NCBI GenBank assembly: GCA_029866025.1 | Contig: JARXAD010000002.1 | Coordinates: 299,688-363,687 of the forward strand | Length of the DNA stretch: 64,000 nucleotides | Origin: Vampirovibrionales bacterium | GTDB taxonomy: Bacteria > Cyanobacteriota > Vampirovibrionia > Vampirovibrionales > Vampirovibrionaceae | Direction of reading: 5' to 3' | Shown: positions 44,993 to 54,141 of the stretch, in pieces | How the letters are laid out: every line of letters begins with the position of its first letter | How positions within the stretch are numbered: the stretch's first letter is position 1 | Made by a program: the position numbers and the translations under genes | The notes under the pieces: model-generated | Seen by the model: only the letters and a program-made list of their open reading frames with translations | Database searches by the model: none | What the model was told of the DNA's origin: nothing

Positions 44993-46450
44993 ATGACCCC
45001 AGCCACCACCATCCAAAAACGTCACCCCATTACCTTTGGCACCGACGGCTGGCGCGCCATCATGGCCCAAGATTTTACCTTTGATAACGTCACACTGGTG
45101 GTGCGTGCCATTCACCAAACTTTATTGGACCGCTGGGGCCACCAAGACAAACCCGTGTTTATTGGCTTTGATGGCCGCTTTTTAGGCAAGCAATTTGCCC
45201 ACCACGCCGCCGATATTCTCAACAGCTTAGGCTGGGATGTGCTGATGGTGCCCCACTACACCCCCACCCCCTTGGTTGCATTCTCTGCCAAACATTACGA
45301 CACCGCCGGCGCCCTAATGCTAACCGCCAGCCACAACCCCCCCGAATACATGGGCCTTAAATTCATTCCTGAATACGCAGGCCCTGCCACCCAAGACATT
45401 ACCGACACCATTATTCGCCACGTAGACCGCATTGCCGAAGAAGCCACCCCCTTAACGAAAGCCGCTCAGACGGGCACCACCACCGTGGTGGATTGCTACG
45501 CCGACTACGTGGCTTTTTTACGCAACAGTGTGGATTTTACGGCCTTAAAAGCCGCCAACATAAAACTGGTGTACGACCCCATGTACGGCGCTGGCTTTGG
45601 CTACTTTGACCGCATTTTGCGGGAAGAAACCAGCATCAAGCCCCTCACCATCCACAACCGCATTGACCCCAGCTTTGGCGGCCACCTGCCCGAACCCAAC
45701 GCCGCCCACCTTGGGGAACTAATGGCACGCGTGCCTGCCGAAGGCGCCGCACTGGGCTTGGCCAACGACGGCGATGCCGATCGCTTTGGGGTGATTGACG
45801 AAACGGGCCGATTCCTCAGTGCCAACCAAATTATTCCCATGCTGGCGCGATATTGTTACCGCCGCAAAGGCTTACGTGGCAGCGTGGTGCGTTCCGTGGC
45901 TACCTCTCGTTTGCTGGATGCCCTAGCCGAAAAATGGGGCATTGACTGCCATGAAACCAAAGTGGGCTTTAAGCACATGGGCGCCATTATGCGCCAAGAA
46001 CCCGTGATTATTGGTGGCGAAGAAGCCGGCGGCCTTAGCATTCAAACCCACATACCCGAAAAAGACGGCATTTTGGCAGGGCTGCTGATTTTAGAAATGA
46101 TGGCGGTAGAGAAAAAATCCCTCAGCCGCATTTTGGCCGACACCGAAGCCGAAGCAGGCGTGCACCTAATAGGACTCGCCGAAAATCTCCACCTGTCCGA
46201 CACCGCCAAGCAAGCCCTCATGGCCTCTATGCGCCGATTGCAAGCGGGCGACCTCTTTGCCAAGCGCCCCATTACTGAAGTGGTCACCCTCGAAGGCATC
46301 AAGCTGCTGTTTAACGCTACGGATTGGATTTTGGTTCGCCCCAGCGGCACCGAGCCCATTATTCGCGTGTATGGCGAAACCACCGACCCCCTAGCCACCC
46401 AAGAGCTTAAAACCGCCATGGAAGCCCTGGTGGCCAGTTGCAGCGCCTAG
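44993..46450 (+). CDS. Phosphoglucomutase/phosphomannomutase family protein
   Basis: Alpha-D-phosphohexomutase: moves phosphate between C1 and C6 of a hexose to supply nucleotide-sugar synthesis. FGTDGWRAIMAQDFTFDNV is the N-terminal block. LMLTASHNPPEYMGLKF holds the phosphoserine (TASHNPP). LANDGDADRFGVID is the metal-binding DGDxDR loop. GGEEAGGLSIQTHIPEKDG is the sugar-specificity loop and VRPSGTEPIIRVYGE the phosphate-binding loop. 485 aa. It resembles the cyanobacterial type; glucose or mannose preference cannot be told. A terminator follows. Confidence 0.92.
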   Translation: MTPATTIQKRHPITFGTDGWRAIMAQDFTFDNVTLVVRAIHQTLLDRWGHQDKPVFIGFDGRFLGKQFAHHAADILNSLGWDVLMVPHYTPTPLVAFSAKHYDTAGALMLTASHNPPEYMGLKFIPEYAGPATQDITDTIIRHVDRIAEEATPLTKAAQTGTTTVVDCYADYVAFLRNSVDFTALKAANIKLVYDPMYGAGFGYFDRILREETSIKPLTIHNRIDPSFGGHLPEPNAAHLGELMARVPAEGAALGLANDGDADRFGVIDETGRFLSANQIIPMLARYCYRRKGLRGSVVRSVATSRLLDALAEKWGIDCHETKVGFKHMGAIMRQEPVIIGGEEAGGLSIQTHIPEKDGILAGLLILEMMAVEKKSLSRILADTEAEAGVHLIGLAENLHLSDTAKQALMASMRRLQAGDLFAKRPITEVVTLEGIKLLFNATDWILVRPSGTEPIIRVYGETTDPLATQELKTAMEALVASCSA

Positions 46451-46474
46451 CCAGCAAGCTGGCCTTATATATTT
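46450..46474 (+). terminator. Terminator after the phosphohexomutase gene
   Basis: GCCAGC AA GCTGGC (46450-46463) followed by CTTATATATTT; it begins at the stop codon. The remaining intergenic part up to 46640 holds CTGTAACAAC (46543) and CTGTAACAAAC (46607-46617), two near-matches to TTGTWACAA, and no gene. Confidence 0.65.
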
Positions 46475-46640
46475 GGATTGTTTAAGACCGCTTTGATCTG
46501 CGGGGATATTGATGAACGCTTGCGATAAGTACTAGCCGGATTCTGTAACAACCTTTGGATCAATATTCTCAGGTTTTGACTCCTTAGTTTTGGGCTATTA
46601 CTAAGCCTGTAACAAACATGATACAAGGACCGTTTACGGT

Positions 46641-47195
46641 CTAAACCCTAGCAGACGACCGCTGCCACCAGCGCTCGCAGGCCTTCACGCCAATGGAGGC
46701 CACCAGCACCACGGTGAGCAGTAAGGCCACGGTTTTAAACCGCGCCATATGGCTGCCCAACCACACCAACCCGCTGTAGCGAATGAAACGCCCTACCGCC
46801 AACGGCACAATAAACTGGCGAGGGTGCACCTTGTGAGCCACCAACATCAACCGCACCGGGTCCCACGGCAGGGGCAGGGCGTTCATCACCAACACCGTCG
46901 CCGCCGGAAATCGCTGAGTAAGGACTTTAAGCCACACCGGCGTGGCCTGTTGGGCCATGCGCATGGCGTTTTGGGGCAAAAAATGAAACAACCCCGTGCC
47001 CAGCAAATACCACCCCACCGCCGCTCCAATGGTGGCCACCGCCACCACAAAATACGGGTGAGACGCTCCATCGGCGGTGTGTTGGGCCGCCAAAGCCACC
47101 ACGGCCAGTGAGACCGGCATGGGGATGGCTCCGCCCCCCACAAAGGTCAGCAAAAACAGGCCCAGCAAACTGACCACAAACCACAGGTCCATCAT
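46641..47195 (-). CDS. VTT/DedA-like (YqaA-type) membrane protein
   Basis: Small inner-membrane protein with about five hydrophobic helices: LWFVVSLLGLFLLTFVGGGA, PVSLAVVALAAQ, YFVVAVATIGAAVGWYLLGT, FPAATVLVMNALPLPWDPVR and VALLLTVVLVASIGV. NALPLPWDPVRLMLVAHKVH and the following IVPLAVGRFIRYSGL match the VTT domain, a group of putative lipid scramblases. ATG 47195 overlaps the stop of the acyl-CoA ligase gene (ATGA), so translation is coupled. 184 aa from this start. Confidence 0.75.
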   Translation of the reverse strand: MMDLWFVVSLLGLFLLTFVGGGAIPMPVSLAVVALAAQHTADGASHPYFVVAVATIGAAVGWYLLGTGLFHFLPQNAMRMAQQATPVWLKVLTQRFPAATVLVMNALPLPWDPVRLMLVAHKVHPRQFIVPLAVGRFIRYSGLVWLGSHMARFKTVALLLTVVLVASIGVKACERWWQRSSARV

Positions 47196-48838
47196 ACCGC
47201 CGCCGATGCTTCTAAAGAGGACCATGTTTCTTTTAGTGTGCGGCGTAACACTTTGCCCGTGGCATTTTTAGGCAATTCGCTCACAACAAGCCACTCATCG
47301 GGCTGCCACAACGGGCTAATGTGTTGCCGACTCCAGACTCGCAAGGTGTCTGCCGTGTCCTCAGAGCTTTCTGCTAACACTACCGCCGCACCAATGCGCT
47401 CACCCCGCGCAGAAGCGCCCACGGCCGGCAAGCCCACCACACACACTTCCACAACTGCAGAGTTGGTTGCCAAAGCAGCCTCTACCCGCAGGGGTGAGAT
47501 ATTCTCCCCATCTTTAATAATCAGCTCTTTAATACGCCCACCAGAAAGAATTAATCGCCCTTCTGCATCCCACTCCCCCACGTCGCCGGTTTTAAACCAG
47601 CCATCGGGGGCCATTACGGCTTGGGTAGAGGCTTCATCTTGGTAATACCCCAACATCACACTGGGGGCCTTAATTTCAATTTGCTCCAAGCCGGTGGTTT
47701 CGTCGCGCTGCAAGCGTACCACCACATTGGGCAAGGGAATTCCCACCGTCCCCGCCTTGGGGCCCGCCTGCCCTGAACCCTCCAAACGATTTACCGCCAC
47801 CACCGGCGATGTTTCCGTTAGCCCGTAGCCTTCCAGCACCGGCACACCGGTTAAATCATTGATTTTAGACAGCACCGCAGGCGGTAAGGCCGCCCCACCG
47901 GAGACAAACAACCGCAACGGCTTTAATATATCAACCATGGCTTGATTTTTACCCAAACCATCGGCCATCACACTCAGCAAACTAGGCACCAAAGGCAACA
48001 TGGTAATGTGGTTCGCCGCCACGGCAGCCACCAAGGCCTTTGGGTTAAAAGACGGCTCGAGCACCACGGGTACGCCCAGGCCCAAGGCCAGCCACGTAAG
48101 GGTTTGACCGTAGGCATGAAACAGCGGCAACGCCATGAGTATTCGGTCCGTGGGCAAAATGAGCTTGATGGCTTGAATACCCTGCAAGTTGGCCAACAAA
48201 TTGGCTTCCGACAGCATCACCCCTTTGGGGCGAGCCGTGGTACCCGAGGTATACAACAACAACCCCAGTTCGTGTGGATTAATGGCAACCGGCTTTAGTT
48301 TTTCAATGTCTGCCTTGGCCAAGACCTTCTCTAAGGCTTGCAAGCCAGGAACCGGCGGTAACGCCTGCCCTTCGCTACCCACCACCCACACGTGAAAAGC
48401 CTTGCCCGTGAGCATGCGCTTAATAGCCATATCTTTCAGAGGTTTGAGCTTGGGCAAAAAGCTGGCATCCGTCACCAGTGCCGAAACGCCGGAATGCTGT
48501 AACACATAGCCCATGTCGTCTGGCTGCCACAGCAAGTTTACGGGCACGGGCACAACCCCCGCCAGCCGGGCCGCAATGAGTCCTATCACCAACTCGGTTT
48601 GCTGACCCAACAGCAAGCCTACGCGGTCACCTGGCTTTAACCCTGCTTGTTGGAATACCACCGCTAGCCGAGACGCTTCATCCCACAACTGTTGGCCCGT
48701 TAAGACCTTATCCCCCTGAATTAACATAGGTTCGTTGGCTTTGCCGGATTCCAGCAACCCGTGACGGACCCATTCGGGCAAGGTAGCAGGCATAACAGGC
48801 AGAGGTTGGGTGGGAGCACTTTGAGTGGCGACCGTCAC
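47192..48838 (-). CDS. AMP-forming acyl-CoA ligase (FadD-like)
   Basis: Activates a carboxylic acid, probably a fatty acid, with ATP and CoA. The AMP-binding P-loop is LLLYTSGTTARPKGVMLSEA. EGYGLTETSPVV is the A5 motif, GWFKTGDVGEWDAEGRLILS (A7/A8) is clear, and LPKNATGKVLRRTL the C-terminal lysine block. 548 aa fits long-chain ligases; the chain length is not decidable. GTG 48838 starts 1 nt after the murQ stop, with AAGGA in the murQ end. The VTT gene overlaps its stop. A murQ-acyl ligase-VTT operon is unusual and suggests envelope recycling or lipid modification (inference). Confidence 0.88.
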   Translation of the reverse strand: MTVATQSAPTQPLPVMPATLPEWVRHGLLESGKANEPMLIQGDKVLTGQQLWDEASRLAVVFQQAGLKPGDRVGLLLGQQTELVIGLIAARLAGVVPVPVNLLWQPDDMGYVLQHSGVSALVTDASFLPKLKPLKDMAIKRMLTGKAFHVWVVGSEGQALPPVPGLQALEKVLAKADIEKLKPVAINPHELGLLLYTSGTTARPKGVMLSEANLLANLQGIQAIKLILPTDRILMALPLFHAYGQTLTWLALGLGVPVVLEPSFNPKALVAAVAANHITMLPLVPSLLSVMADGLGKNQAMVDILKPLRLFVSGGAALPPAVLSKINDLTGVPVLEGYGLTETSPVVAVNRLEGSGQAGPKAGTVGIPLPNVVVRLQRDETTGLEQIEIKAPSVMLGYYQDEASTQAVMAPDGWFKTGDVGEWDAEGRLILSGGRIKELIIKDGENISPLRVEAALATNSAVVEVCVVGLPAVGASARGERIGAAVVLAESSEDTADTLRVWSRQHISPLWQPDEWLVVSELPKNATGKVLRRTLKETWSSLEASAAV

Positions 48839-48839
48839 A

Positions 48840-49820
48840 CTATTGTCCTTCTATTAATGGCGTATCCAACAATGGCGCCAAACGCCCTTGAGTGGTGGCT
48901 AACAACTCGATGGCGTCGGTAAGACCCAGGTGGTGGGTCAACATCAGAATGGCAGCGCGCACATGCCAGTCCTCTGGTCGAGGTGCCGTTTGCTGCAAAG
49001 CATTTTTGGCGTCAGGTTCTTCCACATTAGCAAGGGCCGAAACCATGCATATGGCTCGTGTTTCTAGCTTGGTATTACTGGGACGCAAGGCTACCATTAC
49101 ATTGCCATACGTACGTCCCATGGCGACCATCAAACCCGTGCTAATCAAATTAAGCACCAATTTTTGCGCCGTTCCTGCATTCATGCGAGAAGACCCAGCA
49201 ATGGGTTCCGCCCCCGAGGGGGTCACAATGGGGTAATCGCTCACCGCTTCAATCTTAGAGCCCGAATTAGAGGCTACAGAAGCCGTTAAAGCCCCGCGTT
49301 GCTGAGCATAACGCAAGGCAGCTAAAACATAAGGGGCGTTTCCACTGGCGCTAATGCCCACCACCGTATCGTTTGGGGTAAGACTTAAGACGGTCAGGTT
49401 TTCTATTGCTTGTTCTTCATCGTCTTCCGCACCTTCCACCGAGGTGGTCAAAGCCTTTTCACCACCGGCAATCACACCCATAACTCGTCCAGCAGGCATG
49501 CCAAAGGTGGGAGAAATTTCTGAGGCATCCAACACCCCCAACCGGCCGCTGGTACCGGCTCCAACATAAATCAGGCGGCCGCCCGCTTCAAACCGCGGCA
49601 ACATGGCCTCTAACAATTGACTAATGGCAGGCAACGCTTTTGCTACAGCCGTATAGCCTACCTGCTGTGCAGCATACAGTTGCGCCACCGATTCTCCTAC
49701 CGAGCCCACATCGACAAAAGCCGTGAGTGGGTTTATCTGCTCCGTTGGCAAAGCCATGGCCGCTTGCAAGCGGGCCAAGCGGTGGTAGCGCTCTGAAGAG
49801 AGTAACGAAACATCTGTCAT
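48840..49820 (-). CDS. murQ: N-acetylmuramic acid 6-phosphate etherase
   Basis: Cleaves MurNAc-6-phosphate to GlcNAc-6-phosphate and lactate during peptidoglycan recycling. LIYVGAGTSGRLGVLDASEI is the SIS-domain substrate loop with the family signature. SPTFGMPAGRVMGVIAGGE, VVGISASGNAPYVLAALRYA and IAGSSRMNAGTAQKLVLNLI follow. 327 aa. ATG 49820 is chosen over a TTG just before it. It is the first gene of a three-gene operon with the acyl-CoA ligase and the VTT protein. No anmK or nagZ is adjacent. Confidence 0.93.
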   Translation of the reverse strand: MTDVSLLSSERYHRLARLQAAMALPTEQINPLTAFVDVGSVGESVAQLYAAQQVGYTAVAKALPAISQLLEAMLPRFEAGGRLIYVGAGTSGRLGVLDASEISPTFGMPAGRVMGVIAGGEKALTTSVEGAEDDEEQAIENLTVLSLTPNDTVVGISASGNAPYVLAALRYAQQRGALTASVASNSGSKIEAVSDYPIVTPSGAEPIAGSSRMNAGTAQKLVLNLISTGLMVAMGRTYGNVMVALRPSNTKLETRAICMVSALANVEEPDAKNALQQTAPRPEDWHVRAAILMLTHHLGLTDAIELLATTQGRLAPLLDTPLIEGQ

Positions 49821-49871
49821 CAAGCGTTATAGTAGCGGCTTTTTTTCCTCAATTCCACTAAACTAAGGCGC

Positions 49872-51269
49872 ATGATAACCTCCACTCTTTTCCCTCCCCC
49901 TCTGGCTCGTAGCGTAGCTAGCATGGTGTTGTCAGCCCTTTGTTTGACTAGCGCCCTAATACCCACCGCTCATGCACGTGTTAAACCCATTAGCTTGCTG
50001 GCCATTGGCGGTCCATCGGTCGTGGCTTCAGGGCGTTACGCCGTACAAGCCCCACCCCAAAGCCAATGGCAAATAAATTTACCCTCCGAACGCATAGCAC
50101 CGGTGGTTTCGGTAGGACCCTATTGGGTAACAGCATTAAAAGAAGACGCTACCCACAAAGCGCCTCGCATTGTAGCCTACCGCTGGACTACAGGCGAAGA
50201 AGTCTGGGCTATGCCCCTCCCAGAAGGCACCGAGACCGTTGGCCTTATTCCATCATCTATCTATGGAAAACCAAGCAACCCCGTTGAGCTTACCTCTGCG
50301 CCTCTCATTGCAACCTTGCCCATGGGTATTGTGTTTAAGGTGAACTGTGAAACAGGCCGCCCAGAATGGGTAAAGGCGCTTCCGGTAGGCGCTCATGAGC
50401 TACACCTGACGCCGGTGTTAGACCTCTCTGGATTAACGGTCGTGAGTACTGCCAGCACCCTATTTCACCTCAACCCCACCACGGGAGAACTTCTGTGGCA
50501 GACCCCCATCAAACCACCCCCATCCGAAGGGGCTTCCCAGCAGGTTTCTGAAGCTACCCCCGAGCCAGCAGAGCTGACCCCCCGCGACTTAAAACCCTTA
50601 GCTTTAAGCCCATTAGCCACCAATGGTCAACGGCAATTACTACTGGGTACCGAAGATGGCTTTTTAACCAGTGTGGATGCATTGACTGGCAAAATTTTAT
50701 GGCACAGCCAAACGGCAGGCTCCGTTCGTAGCCTCCAATGGATTGTGGACCGATGGGTGGTCACCAGCAATACGGGGCTGTTAACGGCTGTTAACCCAGA
50801 TTCCGGTTCTTCCCAATGGGCGCTAGTAAGTTTGGATGGCAAACCCCTAGTGAGTTCTACAAACCCAACAGCAGAAGCCCAATGGGTAACAGCCTCTCTT
50901 AAAGGCAATGTGCTAATGGCGAATGCCAAAACCGGCATTCGTAGTGGTAGCGATACATTACCGAACGGCCTTACCGGTGGCTGGACAGCGTTATCGGATG
51001 GAAGCCTACTAGGCACCCTTACCGATGGCAAGCTCATTGCGTATGATCCGCCCAAGCCTCAAAACATCTCTGGCTATAGGGCCGTTAAGCGCAACAAACA
51101 CACCCAAACCAAAACCCCCAGCGCGTCCAATATACGTTGGGAGCTACCCCTCAATCATCGTGTCATAGAGCCTCCCGTAATGCAGCCACTTTCCGAAAAT
51201 CTTTGGTTGTTAACCGCCAGTACCGATGGTACGGTGCTGGGCTTTAACTGGGCGGCCACCGCACCATGA
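49872..51269 (+). CDS. Exported PQQ-like beta-propeller protein
   Basis: Signal peptide (SMVLSALCLTSALIPTAHA, cut about residue 36) then a beta-propeller of PQQ-like blades: RWTTGEEVWAMPLPEG, VNCETGRPEWVKALP, LNPTTGELLWQTPI, DALTGKILWHSQTAGS and VNPDSGSSQWALVS all follow the x-TGxxxW blade pattern. Such proteins are often periplasmic scaffolds (BamB) or quinoprotein-like, but quinone-binding residues are not apparent, so a scaffold is more likely. A Pro/Ser/Glu-rich insert separates blades near residues 210-230. Its stop overlaps the kdsB start (ATGA), implying coupling. Confidence 0.8.
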   Translation: MITSTLFPPPLARSVASMVLSALCLTSALIPTAHARVKPISLLAIGGPSVVASGRYAVQAPPQSQWQINLPSERIAPVVSVGPYWVTALKEDATHKAPRIVAYRWTTGEEVWAMPLPEGTETVGLIPSSIYGKPSNPVELTSAPLIATLPMGIVFKVNCETGRPEWVKALPVGAHELHLTPVLDLSGLTVVSTASTLFHLNPTTGELLWQTPIKPPPSEGASQQVSEATPEPAELTPRDLKPLALSPLATNGQRQLLLGTEDGFLTSVDALTGKILWHSQTAGSVRSLQWIVDRWVVTSNTGLLTAVNPDSGSSQWALVSLDGKPLVSSTNPTAEAQWVTASLKGNVLMANAKTGIRSGSDTLPNGLTGGWTALSDGSLLGTLTDGKLIAYDPPKPQNISGYRAVKRNKHTQTKTPSASNIRWELPLNHRVIEPPVMQPLSENLWLLTASTDGTVLGFNWAATAP

Positions 51270-52027
51270 GTGTCTTGGCTGTGATTCCCGCCCGGTACGG
51301 TTCCACGCGGTTTCCAGGCAAACCCTTGGCTCTACTAGCCGACGGCCGCCCCATGATTGTTCACACATGGGAGCGGGTGTGCCAAACACCGGGCGTAGAC
51401 GAGGTAATCGTAGCCACCGATGACACACGCATTCAGGCGGTTGTTGTTGCCGCAGGGGGTAACGCTGTTTTAACGAGTTCCCATCACCCCTCTGGAACGG
51501 ATCGCTGCTGGGAAGTGGCCCAGCCTCTGACTCAATTTGAATGTGTGGTGAATGTTCAAGGCGATGAGCCCTGCATTGACGCTGGTTCCATTCAAGCCGC
51601 GTTGGATGTACTCCACCAACAACCGTCTATCGATATAGCAACCCTAATTACCCCGATGGCGGAAGGTGACGGTGCCATTACGGACCCCAACGCTGTTAAA
51701 GTAGTAATTTCTCCCTTATCTTCTAATCTTTCGCATGTTAAGGCACTTTATTTTAGTCGGTCTCCCATTCCGTATCACCGAACCACAGAAGCTGCCATGC
51801 CCTATTACCGCCACGTGGGTTTGTATGCCTACCGCCGTAAAGCGCTGGAAGCCTTTGTAAGCTGGCCGCCATCGCCCCTAGAGCAGACTGAACAACTGGA
51901 ACAGCTCCGAGCCTTGGAAAATGGCTTAATTATTGGCGCTGCCGTGGTAGCCCAAGCCCCCAAAGGCGTGGATACCCCCGAAGACTTAGCCTTACTTTTG
52001 GCAGCCCTCTTGGCCACATCGGCTTAA
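51266..52027 (+). CDS. kdsB: 3-deoxy-manno-octulosonate cytidylyltransferase
   Basis: Activates KDO as CMP-KDO for lipopolysaccharide core synthesis, so the organism likely has an LPS outer membrane. VIPARYGSTRFPGKPLALLA is the nucleotidyltransferase motif. EVIVATDDTRIQAVVVAAGG, SSHHPSGTDRCWEV and VVNVQGDEPCIDAGSIQAAL follow, then ALYFSRSPIPYHRTTEAAM and HVGLYAYRRKALEAFVSWPP. 253 aa is normal. The start overlaps the stop of the propeller gene by 4 nt. Confidence 0.95.
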   Translation: MSVLAVIPARYGSTRFPGKPLALLADGRPMIVHTWERVCQTPGVDEVIVATDDTRIQAVVVAAGGNAVLTSSHHPSGTDRCWEVAQPLTQFECVVNVQGDEPCIDAGSIQAALDVLHQQPSIDIATLITPMAEGDGAITDPNAVKVVISPLSSNLSHVKALYFSRSPIPYHRTTEAAMPYYRHVGLYAYRRKALEAFVSWPPSPLEQTEQLEQLRALENGLIIGAAVVAQAPKGVDTPEDLALLLAALLATSA

Positions 52028-52149
52028 TTCATCACAAAACACTACTTTGGTTAGCAATTATGATTTTTCAGGGGGTTTAGGGTTGTATCGATCATCCTTC
52101 AGCCACTAATAGGCTAAGCCCTCTCTTTGGACCTTTCTTGCTCGCCTCT

Positions 52150-53418
52150 ATGCAAGTTCTCTCTCCAACACCCTCATCCCCGTTCAGCAGCCCAGAGATA
52201 GCAGGGCCACAGTTTGGCAATGGCTGGCAACGCCTTATATCTAAGGTTGGACGCGGTGGTGAGCACCTGAATACGCTGCTATCAAAAATTCGTAACACCG
52301 ATACCTTCCAAAGCCTTCAATACAGCAAAGATTTTACCCTAGAGATTGGCGAGGTCTTTCCAGCAGCGGTAACGGCCAGTGTGTTGCTGTATTTACTGGG
52401 ACAGCAACAGCGAGAATTGGATGACCCTAAAGCACCGCTGCGGCTCTTGGCCGAATCGGCTGCAGTCTATGCCTTAACAACCTATACCAGCTATGTTATT
52501 CCCGTATTGGGGCTGTTGGGTATTACCTATACTGCTGGCCAGCAAGAAACCGTTTTAGACAAAATCAAGCATAGTGGCGTTGCAGCCCTAGGAACACTGG
52601 GCAGCTTATTAGGCACCTGGTTTGGCGTGGGTATTAACATGAATAAAACCCAGCGGGATGTGGCTAAAACGCTAGAATGGCTTCCCGACACCAGGGCTTA
52701 CTTAAAAAATCACGCCACAAAGCTCATCAATGCCTGGGAGCCAGAAGAAATACCCAATACCCTAAAAACCCCCAAAGCAATTGCTGCCTATAAAACACAA
52801 CTGCGCCAAGATATTTTGCAGCACCTAAAGGATTTTGAAAAAAAATTAACCAACGGCCACGAAGCCTTGTTAAAAACTTACCAAGCCAACCCTAAAGGCG
52901 CATCCATTGTGGGCCGTATTCGCTTGCGCCAGCAACTAAGCACGGTGTTTAGTGAGTTATGGAACCACTTAAAACCTGCCCATGAAGCGCTTAGCCTGGG
53001 CAGAGAAACCCCAGGGTTGACCAGCGCCCTAAAGTTGAGCCGTCGGCTAGAAACCATGAATGCCGGGTACGTGCGTGCTGTTCGATGGGCCAATCCCATC
53101 TTTTTTGGCGTGTTGGGTAGTTTGGCGTTTCAGTTGTTAACCCCGGCGTGGGAACACCTGTGCGACTGGATCCTCACCAATCGAGTGGGCCATGCTCGCC
53201 TTGAGCTTCCTTCTCATACCCTTCTTAATCACCACGGTGACGAGGCGAGCGCAGGGCATAGCAACGTGTTGTGGCAGCAACACCTCAACAACCGCTTTAA
53301 CGCCTTTGCCGGAGACGGCTTGCCCCAAGATCCGTTTTCTGAAACAACGCATCAAGAAACGTTACTGACCCAAGCTGGTGAAGGCCTGTTGGATCGCGCC
53401 ATTCATGGGCCATTTTAA
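52150..53418 (+). CDS. Membrane protein with N-terminal F-G motif
   Basis: ~422 aa, not recognised. After MQVLSPTPSSPFSSPEIAG comes PQFGNGWQRL, the F-G motif at residue ~21. Hydrophobic segments occur at about 80-100 (FPAAVTASVLLYLLGQ), 125-150 (TSYVIPVLGLLGITYTAG), 155-180 (GVAALGTLGSLLGTWFGVGI) and 310-330 (NPIFFGVLGSLAFQLLT), so it is an integral membrane protein. The C-terminus has LNNRFNAFAG, like RRFNAFA of the 56870 protein. ATG 52150 is chosen (a TTG 12 bp earlier is possible); no ribosome site is evident. It lies upstream of groESL and convergent with the EF-hand gene. Confidence 0.6.
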   Translation: MQVLSPTPSSPFSSPEIAGPQFGNGWQRLISKVGRGGEHLNTLLSKIRNTDTFQSLQYSKDFTLEIGEVFPAAVTASVLLYLLGQQQRELDDPKAPLRLLAESAAVYALTTYTSYVIPVLGLLGITYTAGQQETVLDKIKHSGVAALGTLGSLLGTWFGVGINMNKTQRDVAKTLEWLPDTRAYLKNHATKLINAWEPEEIPNTLKTPKAIAAYKTQLRQDILQHLKDFEKKLTNGHEALLKTYQANPKGASIVGRIRLRQQLSTVFSELWNHLKPAHEALSLGRETPGLTSALKLSRRLETMNAGYVRAVRWANPIFFGVLGSLAFQLLTPAWEHLCDWILTNRVGHARLELPSHTLLNHHGDEASAGHSNVLWQQHLNNRFNAFAGDGLPQDPFSETTHQETLLTQAGEGLLDRAIHGPF

Positions 53419-53465
53419 GGCCCCTTAGTCACCTTAAAAAATGGGCTCTCGGGGTAAGGGTTCCA

Positions 53466-54032
53466 TTAGTGTTTAGTGTCCACTGGCTTTTCCGGTGTCA
53501 AAAAAGCGTTACGCAGAACCACCGGAAGGCCCTCTAACTTTGAGGACTTTAAAGGTGGTGCTATGAGTTGATTGCCAGCTTGCCCATTGTTAAAAGGTCC
53601 ATTGTTAGGCAGCTTTTGATCTTGAATTTCGGGAGGATCTATAAGCTTTATTTCAGCGTCTAGGGCCTTGTTTATTGCATCAAGGGCTTTCTTTTTTTCA
53701 GCAAGAACCTCGATTTGGGAAGGATTCATAAGCTTGATTTGAGCCTCTAAGACTCTGTCTTGTGCCGCAAGGGCTTCTCTATGGTCCACTTCATTACCGT
53801 AACCAATACGAGACGCTAAATCGAGAAAGTTAATAACGCCATTGCCATCCCAATCGGCGGCTTTGTCTTTCAGCCCATAAACACTGCCTAAAAGGTTTTC
53901 TACTTCGGCAGCATTAAAATTTTCTTGTACCAATTTTGCTGCATCTGCTTGAGACAACTTGTTGCCACTATTTGTTTTAGCTATCAATGAATCTGAAAAA
54001 TTCTCAAAACGAGTTAGTAAAGGATCCCTCAT
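53466..54032 (-). CDS. Hypothetical protein with EF-hand/dockerin-like loop
   Basis: 188 aa, not recognised as a family. AADWDGNGVINFLDLASRIG contains a calcium-type loop DxDxNGxI (residues ~58-77). A near repeat follows: LEAQIKLMNPSQIEVL and LDAEIKLIDPPEIQDQ. The body is charged and helical (ALDAINKALD). ATG 54032 has AAGGAG at 6 nt. It is more AT-rich than surrounding genes, with AT-rich upstream DNA holding an inverted repeat (54077) and a TTGTAACAA (54143), so it may be an acquired gene. Confidence 0.6.
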   Translation of the reverse strand: MRDPLLTRFENFSDSLIAKTNSGNKLSQADAAKLVQENFNAAEVENLLGSVYGLKDKAADWDGNGVINFLDLASRIGYGNEVDHREALAAQDRVLEAQIKLMNPSQIEVLAEKKKALDAINKALDAEIKLIDPPEIQDQKLPNNGPFNNGQAGNQLIAPPLKSSKLEGLPVVLRNAFLTPEKPVDTKH

Positions 54033-54076
54033 GGTTTTCTCCTTAATTATTCAATGTAAAAAATGGAATTGAGTAT

Positions 54077-54093
54077 GAGATTTATACTATCTC
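54077..54093. promoter_or_regulatory. Inverted repeat GAGAT-N7-ATCTC upstream of the EF-hand gene
   Basis: Arms at 54077-54081 and 54089-54093. Read on the - strand the spacer is AGTATAA, close to a -10 box, 45 bp before the start codon at 54032. A regulator could overlap the promoter here. Confidence 0.4.
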
Positions 54094-54141
54094 GATCATA
54101 TAAAAACCGTTTTTATAATTTTGGTGTTAGTTTTGGAGCCC

